Assembly (NCBI GenBank): GCA_030584065.1
Contig: CP129489.1
Span: 2,709,497 to 2,773,496, forward strand
Direction: 5' to 3'
DNA from: Flavobacteriales bacterium
GTDB lineage: Bacteria > Bacteroidota > Bacteroidia > Flavobacteriales_F > PHOS-HE28
Length of the DNA: 64,000 nucleotides
Made by a program: the position numbers and the translations under genes. This document shows, one piece after another, positions 26,888-34,343 of this stretch. The notes under the pieces were generated by a model, which had not been told where the DNA came from, made no database searches, and saw nothing but the letters and a program-made list of their open reading frames with translations. Position 1 is the first letter of the stretch. Each line of letters opens with the position of its first letter.

Positions 26888-28654
26888 TCACGAGCCTGAA
26901 GCAGCCAAGGCCTCCTCCCCCACCAGCACGCCCTCCACGCCCTGCTTGATGTCCTTGATGTTGAGCTGGATGGTGGTGCGGCCCTGCCATTCGTTCTCCT
27001 CAATGGCGTAGAGCACGCTGAAAGGCGCCCCGCCTTTCACCACCGGCAACCACTCCGCCTGCTTGAAGGCGATGGCATCGTAGCTCCGGCCGGGCGACTC
27101 CGGGTGCATCAGGCGGAGCTTCAGGTGGTGCTCGCCCACGATCCGCGCCTGTCCCGAATCCACCACCCCGCGCGCCAGGAAGACGGGGCGCATGTTGCCC
27201 GGCCCGAAGGGGGCCATGTGCTTGAGGATCCGCAGCAGCGGCTCATCGATGGCATCAAGCCGGAGCTCCAGATCCACCTCCTCCTCGGGCACGCGCTGCT
27301 CAGGCCTGATGCTCATGCGCACCGCTTCCTCGAACCGCGCGCGGAACGCCTCCAGGTTCTCCATGGGCAGCGTCAGGCCCGCTGCATACATGTGCCCGCC
27401 GAACTGCTCCAGCAGGTGGCTGCATGCGCTGATGGCCTCGTACACGTCGAAGCCTTTCACGCTGCGGGCGCTCCCCACCGCCTTGCCGCCGCTCTCGGTG
27501 AGCACGACGGTGGGGCGGTAATGGCGCTCCACCAGGCGCGAGGCCACGATGCCCACCACGCCCTTGTGCCAGGCGCGGTTGAAGACCACGGTGCTCCACG
27601 AGGAGCGCAGGTAGTCGTCGCCATCGATGTGCGCCAGCGCTTCCTGGGTCATGGCCCGATCGAGTTCCTGTCGCTGGCTGTTGTTGCCATCCACGAGCAG
27701 GGCAATGGCATCGGCTTGGCGCTGGTCGTGGGCCAGCAGCAGCTCCACCGCCTGCCGCCCGTGCTCAATGCGGCCAGCGGCATTGATGCGCGGCCCGATG
27801 GAGAAGACAAGGTCGCCCACGCAGAGGCGCTTCTTCACGTTCGCCATGCCCATCATGGCGCGCACGCCGGGCCGTGGGCTGTCGTTGAGGTGCTTGAGCC
27901 CGAAGTGGCAGAGGATCCGGTTCTCTCCGGTCACCGGCACGATGTCGCAAGCGGTGCTGATCGCCACCAGGTCGAGGCTCGGCTCGAGGTCCTCGAAAGG
28001 GATGCCATTGTGCCGCGCGAAGGCCTGCATCAGCTTGAAGCCGATGCCGCAGCCGCTCAGTTCCTTGAAGGGGTAGGGGCAATCCGGCCGCTTGGGGTCG
28101 AGCACCGCCACTGCATCGGGAAGCGCTTCGCCGGGCAGGTGGTGGTCGCAGATGATGAAATCGATGCCGCGCTCGCGGGCATAGGCCACCTTGTCGACCG
28201 ACTTGATGCCGCAGTCGAGCGCGATGATGAGCCCCACGCGCTCATCGGCAGCCCGGTCGATGCCCGTGAACGATACACCGTAGCCCTCGCTGTAGCGATC
28301 GGGGATGTAGAAGGTGATGTTGCCCGTGAACCGGCAGAGGAAGCTGTAGACCAGGGCCACGGCCGTGGTGCCATCCACATCGTAGTCGCCATAGACCATG
28401 ATGCGCTCATTGTCGCCCAAGGCCTGCTCGATGCGTTCCACGGCGGCCTGCATCCCTGCCATGAGGAAAGGGTCGTGCAGGTCATTGAGCGAGGGGCGGA
28501 AGAATGCGGCCGCCATGCGTGGATCCCGTATCCCACGCTGGGCCAGGATGACCGCTCCGGCCTGCGGGCAGCGCTCATAGGTCAGGGCCCGCACCACCGC
28601 CGGATCGGGTTCCGCTTTCAGGCGCCAGCGCTTCACAGGGTTCACTGAAGGCAT
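26888..28654 (-). CDS. recJ: Single-stranded-DNA-specific exonuclease RecJ
   Basis: 588 residues, close to the usual 560-580. The DHH core has VYGDYDVDGTTAVALVYS (about residues 87-104), IALDCGIKS and ICDHHLPGE, and the DHHA1 domain has SIGPRINAAGRIEHG. A C-terminal OB-like domain follows. RecJ degrades single-stranded DNA 5' to 3' in recombination and mismatch repair. MPSVNPVKRW was chosen as the start, since an upstream run of 34 codons is outside the family pattern and a TACATTCG box lies 3 bp before this ATG. Confidence 0.95.
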   Translation of the reverse strand: MPSVNPVKRWRLKAEPDPAVVRALTYERCPQAGAVILAQRGIRDPRMAAAFFRPSLNDLHDPFLMAGMQAAVERIEQALGDNERIMVYGDYDVDGTTAVALVYSFLCRFTGNITFYIPDRYSEGYGVSFTGIDRAADERVGLIIALDCGIKSVDKVAYARERGIDFIICDHHLPGEALPDAVAVLDPKRPDCPYPFKELSGCGIGFKLMQAFARHNGIPFEDLEPSLDLVAISTACDIVPVTGENRILCHFGLKHLNDSPRPGVRAMMGMANVKKRLCVGDLVFSIGPRINAAGRIEHGRQAVELLLAHDQRQADAIALLVDGNNSQRQELDRAMTQEALAHIDGDDYLRSSWSTVVFNRAWHKGVVGIVASRLVERHYRPTVVLTESGGKAVGSARSVKGFDVYEAISACSHLLEQFGGHMYAAGLTLPMENLEAFRARFEEAVRMSIRPEQRVPEEEVDLELRLDAIDEPLLRILKHMAPFGPGNMRPVFLARGVVDSGQARIVGEHHLKLRLMHPESPGRSYDAIAFKQAEWLPVVKGGAPFSVLYAIEENEWQGRTTIQLNIKDIKQGVEGVLVGEEALAASGS

Positions 28655-28657
28655 GGC

Positions 28658-28665
28658 CGAATGTA
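28658..28665 (-). promoter_or_regulatory. Promoter box of recJ (TACATTCG)
   Basis: TAnnTTCG variant separated from the recJ ATG by only 3 bp (GCC), so the RNA would be leaderless or nearly so. Confidence 0.5.
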
Positions 28666-28733
28666 AGGCCGGCAGCGGCTCCCACGAGCCCCTTGCGCAC
28701 CTCGCCGGGCGGAATCGCGACCGACCGGACCGT

Positions 28734-28791
28734 GCGGAAGCTGCGAGGCCCCGCACCTCTCGGTGGGGGCCCCGTAGCCTAAGGCTTCCGC
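28734..28791 (-). terminator. Compound stem-loop after the small gene at 28820-28996
   Basis: An outer stem GCGGAAGC / GCTTCCGC encloses an inner stem GGCCCC(G)CACC / GGTG-GGGGCC with loop TCTC. It lies between a small gene and recJ on the minus strand. A T-run is absent, so termination is possible but not certain; a structured RNA element is an alternative. Confidence 0.4.
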
Positions 28792-28819
28792 CTTCAGCAG
28801 CAGGCGTTGGACGCGCTCG

Positions 28820-28996
28820 CTAACGGTATCCGTTGATGTATGCGTTGGCGATGATCTCGCTCTCGCGGATCAGGCCCTGCACGATCTCCCGGATGACGTC
28901 ATTGAGCTGTTGGTCCGAGTAGCGGTTCAGGTCATTGTACACATGCGTCTTCCGCTTGCTGCTCTTGATGAAGGCGATCTTGTCCTTCTTCGTCAT
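28820..28996 (-). CDS. Small basic protein, unknown (58 residues)
   Basis: MTKKDKIAFIKSSKRKTHVY at the start, then a predicted helix NDLNRYSDQQLNDVIREIVQ continuing to SEIIANAYINGYR. Lys-rich, soluble, no signal peptide or membrane segment. Its composition (many Asn, Ile, Lys and Tyr) differs from the Ala/Arg-rich noise frames of this high-GC region, which supports a real gene. No family recognised. Confidence 0.6.
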   Translation of the reverse strand: MTKKDKIAFIKSSKRKTHVYNDLNRYSDQQLNDVIREIVQGLIRESEIIANAYINGYR

Positions 28997-29140
28997 GGGC
29001 CCTTGTACGGGGGTGCCCGGAAAAAGATCCAAGCGCTGACCCGGAGAGGCCCCGAATGCAGCGGCGGCACCCTACCGGATGCCGCCGTTTCCTTGCCGGA
29101 CCATGCGGGCGCAGTGCGGCCCCATGGCATGCATTGCATG

Positions 29141-29281
29141 CTAGGCCAAACCCGGCGTACGGTGCGCGCGCAGACCGTGGATGAGGCGGAGAGCACGCAT
29201 GTAGCGGTCCATGTCACCGGCGAGCATCATGCGCCGGGCGGCGGCCTTGAGCTTCTGATAGCGGTTCATCGTGGGTTCCAT
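29141..29281 (-). CDS. Very small basic protein, unknown (46 residues)
   Basis: MEPTMNRYQKLKAAARRMML then AGDMDRYMRALRLIHGLRAHR; amphipathic and helical, rich in Arg, Met and Ala. The start could also be the internal ATG at 29269 (42 residues). It is preceded by a locally AT-rich stretch (about 29280-29330), unlike the surrounding sequence and a likely promoter region. No family recognised; it may be a small regulatory or ribosome-associated protein, which is a guess. Confidence 0.5.
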   Translation of the reverse strand: MEPTMNRYQKLKAAARRMMLAGDMDRYMRALRLIHGLRAHRTPGLA

Positions 29282-29402
29282 GGCGGGATGTATTGAGGTT
29301 CTATATGCATAACAGCCAAGCGGCGTGCCAAAGTGTGTCCGCCACAGCATCACCGGGGCGCCGCTCCTGCGGCCGAGGACGCGGGCGCGGCGCAGGGCCG
29401 CC

Positions 29403-29410
29403 TATTTTCG
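29403..29410 (+). promoter_or_regulatory. Promoter box of udk (TATTTTCG)
   Basis: TAnnTTCG variant with 4 bp (CCCC) to the ATG; a leaderless transcript is expected. Confidence 0.5.
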
Positions 29411-29414
29411 CCCC

Positions 29415-30062
29415 ATGCGGCAGGCCTATCTGGTGGGGGTGGCCGGGGGCAGCGGATCGGGCAAGACGAGCCTGGTGCGCGCCCTCCGAGAAGCCCTCCC
29501 CGCCCACCTGACGTGCACCATCTCGCAGGACGATTATTACCACCCCAAGGAACAGCAGGCCATCGACCCCAACGGCCGGGTCAACTTCGACCTGCCCAGC
29601 GCCGTGGACCTGGATGCGCTGGAGCGCGACCTCAGGACCCTGCTCGCAGGCGGGGCCATCCTGCGCAAGGAATACACCTTCAACCAGGAAGGCAAAGAGG
29701 CCGGCCTGATCGAGCTGCGGCCCGCACCCATCATCCTGGTGGAGGGGCTTTTCGTGCTGCACCATCAGCCGGTGCGCGACCTCTTCGACCTGCGGGTCTT
29801 CATCGATGCGAGCGAGGCCAGCCAACTGGATCGGCGCCTGCGGCGCGACGCCCGCGAGCGCGGCTACGGGGCGGATGACGTGCTGTACCAATGGGAGCAC
29901 CATGTGCTTCCGGCCTACCGCAGCTACCTGCTGCCCTACCGCCACCTCTGCGACCTGCATGTGGTGAACGAACTCGGCTTCGAGCGTGCGGTGCGCGTGC
30001 TGCGCGACCACCTCTTCAATGCCGCTGAGAAGCTGGTGGGGGCCGGCGTTCAGGCCCCATAG
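29415..30062 (+). CDS. udk: Uridine kinase
   Basis: 215 residues, the usual length. P-loop AGGSGSGKTS (residues 10-19), then QDDYYHPKEQQ with the catalytic Asp, and EGLFVLHHQPVRDLFDLRVF. It phosphorylates uridine and cytidine in pyrimidine salvage. Its 3' end overlaps nadD on the opposite strand by 13 bp. Confidence 0.92.
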   Translation: MRQAYLVGVAGGSGSGKTSLVRALREALPAHLTCTISQDDYYHPKEQQAIDPNGRVNFDLPSAVDLDALERDLRTLLAGGAILRKEYTFNQEGKEAGLIELRPAPIILVEGLFVLHHQPVRDLFDLRVFIDASEASQLDRRLRRDARERGYGADDVLYQWEHHVLPAYRSYLLPYRHLCDLHVVNELGFERAVRVLRDHLFNAAEKLVGAGVQAP

Positions 30063-30640
30063 AGCCGGTGCAGCCGGGCATAGTCCGCCACCTGGGGGTC
30101 CATCCTATCCGCCACCGTGCGGCCCGCGGCAAGGTCCTGCCGTAACCGGGTGGCGGAGACATCCAGCAGCGGAGCATCGTCGGCCACGCAGACCTGCTTG
30201 GAATAGCGCTGCAACATGGGGTTGAGTCGGGCCAAATGGCCCGGCCGCGGGTAGACGAGCAACCGGTGATGCGCCAGGATGCCCTCGGGATCCTTCCAGC
30301 GGTGGAAGGCGGCCAGGTTATCCCCGCCGATGATGAGGCTGAAGTGCGCATGGGGCCAGCGGGCGCGCAGGGACCGCAGCGTGTCCACCGTATAGTTAGG
30401 CGCGGGCATGCCCAGCTCGGCATCGCTGGCCTCGAGGCCGGGCTTTGCCGCAACAGCCAGCCGGACCATGGCCAGGCGGTGGATGTCCGGGCTGATCGCA
30501 TGGTCGTGCTTGAAGGGATTCCGCGGGGTGACGATGAGCCAGACGGCATCCAAGCCCTGCGTGCGGAGCATGTGGTCGGCCACGGCCACATGTCCGTTAT
30601 GCGGTGGATCGAACGTGCCGAACAGGCAGCCGATGTTCAT
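30050..30640 (-). CDS. nadD: Nicotinate-nucleotide adenylyltransferase
   Basis: 196 residues, the usual length. GTFDPPHNGHVAVADHML (residues 8-25) holds the nucleotidyltransferase HxGH motif, and VSATRLRQ near residue 155 is the variant of the ISSTxIR motif. It makes deamido-NAD from nicotinate mononucleotide and ATP. The ATG overlaps the gmk stop by 4 bp; the order yicC-gmk-nadD is the typical Bacteroidota arrangement. Confidence 0.95.
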   Translation of the reverse strand: MNIGCLFGTFDPPHNGHVAVADHMLRTQGLDAVWLIVTPRNPFKHDHAISPDIHRLAMVRLAVAAKPGLEASDAELGMPAPNYTVDTLRSLRARWPHAHFSLIIGGDNLAAFHRWKDPEGILAHHRLLVYPRPGHLARLNPMLQRYSKQVCVADDAPLLDVSATRLRQDLAAGRTVADRMDPQVADYARLHRLYGA

Positions 30641-31221
30641 GGGGCCAGGAATCGGCGCACGATCGCCTCGGCCTCGGCACAGGCGGTGGCCAGTTCGTCG
30701 TTCACGATCACGGAGTCGAAGCGGTCCGCATAGGAGAGCTCGTGGACCGCCTTTTCCACCCGCATGCGCAGCGTTTCCCCGTTCTCGGTGCCGCGCACCC
30801 TCAGGCGCTCCTCGAGCACCTCCACGGAGGGGGGGCGGACGAAGACGGCCAGGGCCCGCTCTTGGTAGATCTCCTTCAGGTCAAGGCCGCCGATCACGTC
30901 GATGTCGAACAGGGCATGGTGGCCAGAGGCCCAGATGCGCTCCAGCTCCGACCTGAGCGTGCCATAGAACCGGCCCGGATAGACCTCCTCCCACTCCACG
31001 AACTCCCCGGCCCGCACCCGGCCCTTGAACTCATCCACGGACATGAACAGGTAGTCCCGGCCATCCACCTCATGGTGCCGAGGGGGACGCGTGGTCGCGC
31101 TCACGCTGAACGCCAGGTGCAGGTCGAGGCCCAGCAGGTGGCGCACGATGGTGGTCTTGCCCGCCCCGCTGGGTGCCGAGAAGATGACCAGGCGGCCGCG
31201 CGGAATGCCATTGCCTTCCAT
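30637..31221 (-). CDS. gmk: Guanylate kinase
   Basis: 194 residues. P-loop FSAPSGAGKTTIV (about residues 14-26), TTRPPRHHEVDGRDY and EFVEWEEVYPGRFYG are GMP-binding elements. It converts GMP to GDP. The ATG at 31221 forms TGATG with the yicC stop; a GTG one codon earlier is possible. Translation is probably coupled on both sides. Confidence 0.95.
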   Translation of the reverse strand: MEGNGIPRGRLVIFSAPSGAGKTTIVRHLLGLDLHLAFSVSATTRPPRHHEVDGRDYLFMSVDEFKGRVRAGEFVEWEEVYPGRFYGTLRSELERIWASGHHALFDIDVIGGLDLKEIYQERALAVFVRPPSVEVLEERLRVRGTENGETLRMRVEKAVHELSYADRFDSVIVNDELATACAEAEAIVRRFLAP

Positions 31222-32102
31222 CACAGCACGTTGAGCAGCTGCTCCTTCACCTTCTCCAGCTCATCCTTCATGCGCACCACCAGCCGCTGGATGACCGCGT
31301 CGTTCGCCTTCGACCCGATGGTGTTTATCTCGCGCCCCATCTCCTGTGCGATGAATCCGAGCTTGCGGCCCTGCTGCTCATCGGCCTGTATGGTCTCGCG
31401 GAAATAGGCGCAGTGCGCGCGCAGGCGCACCTTCTCCTCCGTGATATCGAGCTTCTCCAGGTAGTAGATGAGCTCCTGCTCGTAGCGGTCCTGATCGATA
31501 TCCGCCTGGAGCTCGGCGAGCTTGGCACGGAGCCGGTCGCGCACGCGGTCGGCCCGGCCTTGATCCAGCGCCTCCACTTCGGATAGGAGAGCCTCGATGG
31601 CAGCCAGGCGCTCCACCAGTTCAGCGGCGAGGCGTGCACCCTCCTCGCACCGGAAGCGGTCGAAGCCATCCAGGGCTGCCCTTAGAAGTCCCTTGAGCCC
31701 CTCCCACTCCTCCTCATCCAGGCGCTCCGCGCTGGTGCTGGCCACGTCGGGCAGCCTGAGCACCTGGGCCATGATGTCCACCGGTGAGTCCGGTGCGATC
31801 TCCTGCACGATTCCCCTGATCTCCTCGTAATAGGCCTTGATGAGCGGCCGGTCGAAACTCGTGCGCTTGGCCGCATGCACGGCCTCCATGGCGATGAAGG
31901 CCTCGGCCTTCCCGCGCACCACGCGCTCGCTTAGTGCTTGACGCAGCTCCTGCTCGCGTTCCTTGTAGGCCCCTGGAAGCTTCAGGAGCAGGTCGAGCTG
32001 CTTGCTGTTCAGGGAGCGGAGCTCCACGGTGACCTTCCTGTCCTTGACGACGCCCTCGGCGCGGCCGAAGCCGGTCATGGAGCGCACAATGCCCTTTGCC
32101 AT
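31221..32102 (-). CDS. YicC-family endoribonuclease-like protein
   Basis: 293 residues, the usual length. MTGFGRAEG (from residue 9) and ELRSLNSKQLDLLLKLP match the N-terminal YicC domain, and the C-terminal DUF1732 region has GRKLGFIAQEMGREINTIGSKANDA. YicC proteins are reported to be RNA endonucleases. First gene of the yicC-gmk-nadD operon. A TACCTTTG box lies 6 bp upstream, so a leaderless or short-leader transcript is likely. Confidence 0.92.
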   Translation of the reverse strand: MAKGIVRSMTGFGRAEGVVKDRKVTVELRSLNSKQLDLLLKLPGAYKEREQELRQALSERVVRGKAEAFIAMEAVHAAKRTSFDRPLIKAYYEEIRGIVQEIAPDSPVDIMAQVLRLPDVASTSAERLDEEEWEGLKGLLRAALDGFDRFRCEEGARLAAELVERLAAIEALLSEVEALDQGRADRVRDRLRAKLAELQADIDQDRYEQELIYYLEKLDITEEKVRLRAHCAYFRETIQADEQQGRKLGFIAQEMGREINTIGSKANDAVIQRLVVRMKDELEKVKEQLLNVL

Positions 32103-32108
32103 GGCCGG

Positions 32109-32116
32109 CAAAGGTA
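32109..32116 (-). promoter_or_regulatory. Promoter box of yicC-gmk-nadD (TACCTTTG)
   Basis: Exact TAnnTTTG match, 6 bp before the ATG. Confidence 0.55.
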
Positions 32117-32123
32117 TCCGGCC

Positions 32124-33047
32124 CTAGCGCTCGCGATCCGCCGCGTTCACCAGATGCACGCCCGCCATGATGAGCGCAGCGCACAGCGCCTGATGCCAGC
32201 CCAAGGCTGCCTCGTAACCGCCCGTCAGCCCGAAGCGGTCCGGTCCGATGCGCATGAAGAGCCAGGTGATGAAGGCGGCCAGCAGCGGCTGCAGGTAGAT
32301 GTAGATGCCCACAACGCTGGGGCTCACCACGCCCAGCGCCCAGGTATTCAGCAGATAGGCCACGAATGTCACCATCACCACCACGAAAGCCATGGCGATC
32401 AGCGCAGGGGCCGTGAGCGCCGGCCAGTCCACCGCATGCAGGTCGGACCAACCGAACGGCAGCACCAGGAATGCGCCGATGAGGAAGCACCAGGCCATCA
32501 CGGTAACGGCTGAATAGCGGCGCATGAGCGGCTTCACCATCACCAGATAGAGGCCGTAGCTGGCGGCATTGATGAGGATGAAGGCATCGCCGAGCGCCGT
32601 GGAACCGGCCATTGCGCCGGCTGGCCTGAGCAGGATCAGCGCCAGCGCGCCGATGGCGCCGAGCACCACGCCCAGCACCTTTCGGCGCGAGATGCGCTCG
32701 CCGATGAGGACACCGGACAGGATGAGCACCAGGATGGGCGTGGCCACCATGATGATGCTGGCATTGATCGGGGAGGTGCGCATGAGCCCGTGGAAGAACA
32801 TGAGCTGGTTGAGCGCCACGCCGAAGACGGCGCAGAGGAGCATACGGGACCAATCGGCCCACGCCACGCGCTGGGGACGGAGCGCGCGCAGCAGCCAGAA
32901 CAGGACCGATGCGCCCAGCACGCGGAGCAGGATGAAGCCCCCCGGTGCGATCACGCCCGGCATGAGGCCCTTGGCCACCACGTAGTTGAGCCCGTAGATG
33001 GCGTTGACCGTGAAGAGGCCGAGGTGGGCCCGTGCGCGTTCATCCAT
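32124..33047 (-). CDS. EamA-family (DMT superfamily) transporter
   Basis: 307 residues with ten predicted membrane helices in two EamA repeats (about 5-135 and 150-290). The first repeat has NAIYGLNYVVAKGLMPG, the second INAASYGLYLVMVKPLMRR and VGIYIYLQPLLAAFITW. The family exports or takes up metabolites, but the substrate cannot be inferred. The ATG at 33047 was chosen from the family start MDERAR and an upstream CACATTCG box (33059-33066). It is divergent from the flippase-like gene. Confidence 0.9.
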   Translation of the reverse strand: MDERARAHLGLFTVNAIYGLNYVVAKGLMPGVIAPGGFILLRVLGASVLFWLLRALRPQRVAWADWSRMLLCAVFGVALNQLMFFHGLMRTSPINASIIMVATPILVLILSGVLIGERISRRKVLGVVLGAIGALALILLRPAGAMAGSTALGDAFILINAASYGLYLVMVKPLMRRYSAVTVMAWCFLIGAFLVLPFGWSDLHAVDWPALTAPALIAMAFVVVMVTFVAYLLNTWALGVVSPSVVGIYIYLQPLLAAFITWLFMRIGPDRFGLTGGYEAALGWHQALCAALIMAGVHLVNAADRER

Positions 33048-33058
33048 GGCTGGGAGCG

Positions 33059-33066
33059 CGAATGTG
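33059..33066 (-). promoter_or_regulatory. Weak promoter box of the EamA gene (CACATTCG)
   Basis: One mismatch from TAnnTTCG, 11 bp before the ATG, divergent from the box at 33075. Confidence 0.3.
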
Positions 33067-33074
33067 CGGACGGA

Positions 33075-33082
33075 TACCTTTA
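33075..33082 (+). promoter_or_regulatory. Promoter box of the flippase-like gene (TACCTTTA)
   Basis: TAnnTTTA variant, 8 bp before the ATG. Confidence 0.4.
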
Positions 33083-33090
33083 GCCCGACG

Positions 33091-34308
33091 ATGGCCGCAC
33101 CGATGGGTAAGCAGGGGATGCACCAGCAGGAGCAGGAATTCCGGAGCAAGTTCCGGCTGGGGCGGGTGATGATCCCGGTGGTGATCGGGCTGTTGGCCTC
33201 GGCCTGGCTGCTCTGGCGCGACTTGGGCAAGGTACGGTACGAGCATGTCGGACCCGGCAAGGGCGACCATGCCTGGACGGATGCGAACGGCAATCGCATC
33301 GCCGACCTCGCCGAAGCGGCCGAGTTCACGCCAACGGCTCCGGGGCAGGGCGCCTACAAGCGGATGACAGCGCGGGAGACGCTGCGCACGGTGGACTGGA
33401 CCTGGCACAGCACCTGTTGGATCCTGCTGGCCGTGGTGGCCACCGCCTTCCGCGACCTGGGCTACATCTACCGCCTCCGCGTGCTGAGCGACGGCCATCT
33501 CACCTGGCGGCAGAGCTTCAATGTCACCTTCCTCTGGGAATTTGCCTCGGCCCTCACGCCATCCGTGGTGGGCGGCTCCGGCATCGCCATGTTCATCATC
33601 GGCCGGGAAGGGATTGCGCTGGGCCGCGCCACGGCCATCGTCCTTGTCACCGCACTCATGGACGAGCTCTTCTACGTGGTGATGGTCCCCATCGTCTTCA
33701 TCGCCGTGGGCATGCACCACCTATTCCCGGGCGAGCTCGACAACGCCTTCTGGGGCCTGCCGATCCGCACCATCTTCTGGCTCGGCTATGCCTTCATCGT
33801 CCTTCTCGTCACCATCATCTTCTACAGCGTCTTCTTCCGCCCGCGGGCCTTCAAATTCATCCTGCTCCACCTGTTCCGTATCCCCTTCCTGCGGCGCTGG
33901 CGGCCTTATCTGATACGCGTGGGGGACGACATCGCCATCACCAGTACCGAGCTCAAGGGCAAGCCGAAGCGCTTCTGGGCGAAGGCCTTCGCCGCCACCT
34001 GCTTCTCCTGGGCCAACCGCTTCCTGGTGATCAACCTGGTCGTGGCCGCATTCTTCACCGTGGAAGACCACCTGCTGCTCTATGCCCGGCAGCTGATCAT
34101 GTGGGTGATCCTGCTCATCAGTCCGACACCGGGCGGCAGCGGCATCGCCGAGATCGCATTCGCCGGGTTCTTCCGCGACCTGCTGCCAGCAGTGGGCTAC
34201 ATCGGGGCCATCGCCATCCTCTGGCGGCTGCTCAGCTACTACCTGTACCTGGTGATGGGCACCCTGGTGCTGCCGCGCTGGTTCCGATCCACACAGCCGA
34301 AGAACTAG
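33091..34308 (+). CDS. Flippase-like (LPG synthase TM/UPF0104) membrane protein with EF-hand-like insertion
   Basis: 405 residues. TM1 is at about 28-44, then an unusual polar insertion (about 45-98), then seven or more helices that fit the lysylphosphatidylglycerol synthase TM/UPF0104 family; the stretch FASALTPSVVGGSGIAMFII and the late ISPTPGGSGIAEIAFAGFF are typical of it. In the insertion D64-A-N-G-N-R-I-A-D-L-A-E75 matches an EF-hand loop (Asp, Asn, Asn, Asp and Glu at positions 1, 3, 5, 9 and 12). This family lacks the soluble synthase domain of MprF, so it is probably a lipid or lipid-linked intermediate transporter. Function is unproven. Confidence 0.82.
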   Translation: MAAPMGKQGMHQQEQEFRSKFRLGRVMIPVVIGLLASAWLLWRDLGKVRYEHVGPGKGDHAWTDANGNRIADLAEAAEFTPTAPGQGAYKRMTARETLRTVDWTWHSTCWILLAVVATAFRDLGYIYRLRVLSDGHLTWRQSFNVTFLWEFASALTPSVVGGSGIAMFIIGREGIALGRATAIVLVTALMDELFYVVMVPIVFIAVGMHHLFPGELDNAFWGLPIRTIFWLGYAFIVLLVTIIFYSVFFRPRAFKFILLHLFRIPFLRRWRPYLIRVGDDIAITSTELKGKPKRFWAKAFAATCFSWANRFLVINLVVAAFFTVEDHLLLYARQLIMWVILLISPTPGGSGIAEIAFAGFFRDLLPAVGYIGAIAILWRLLSYYLYLVMGTLVLPRWFRSTQPKN

Positions 34309-34315
34309 CGGCCGC

Positions 34316-34323
34316 TACCTTCG
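34316..34323 (+). promoter_or_regulatory. Promoter box of the trans-sulfuration gene (TACCTTCG)
   Basis: TAnnTTCG variant, 20 bp before the ATG at 34344. Confidence 0.5.
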
Positions 34324-34343
34324 CCGCCCCTTATCATCGATCC

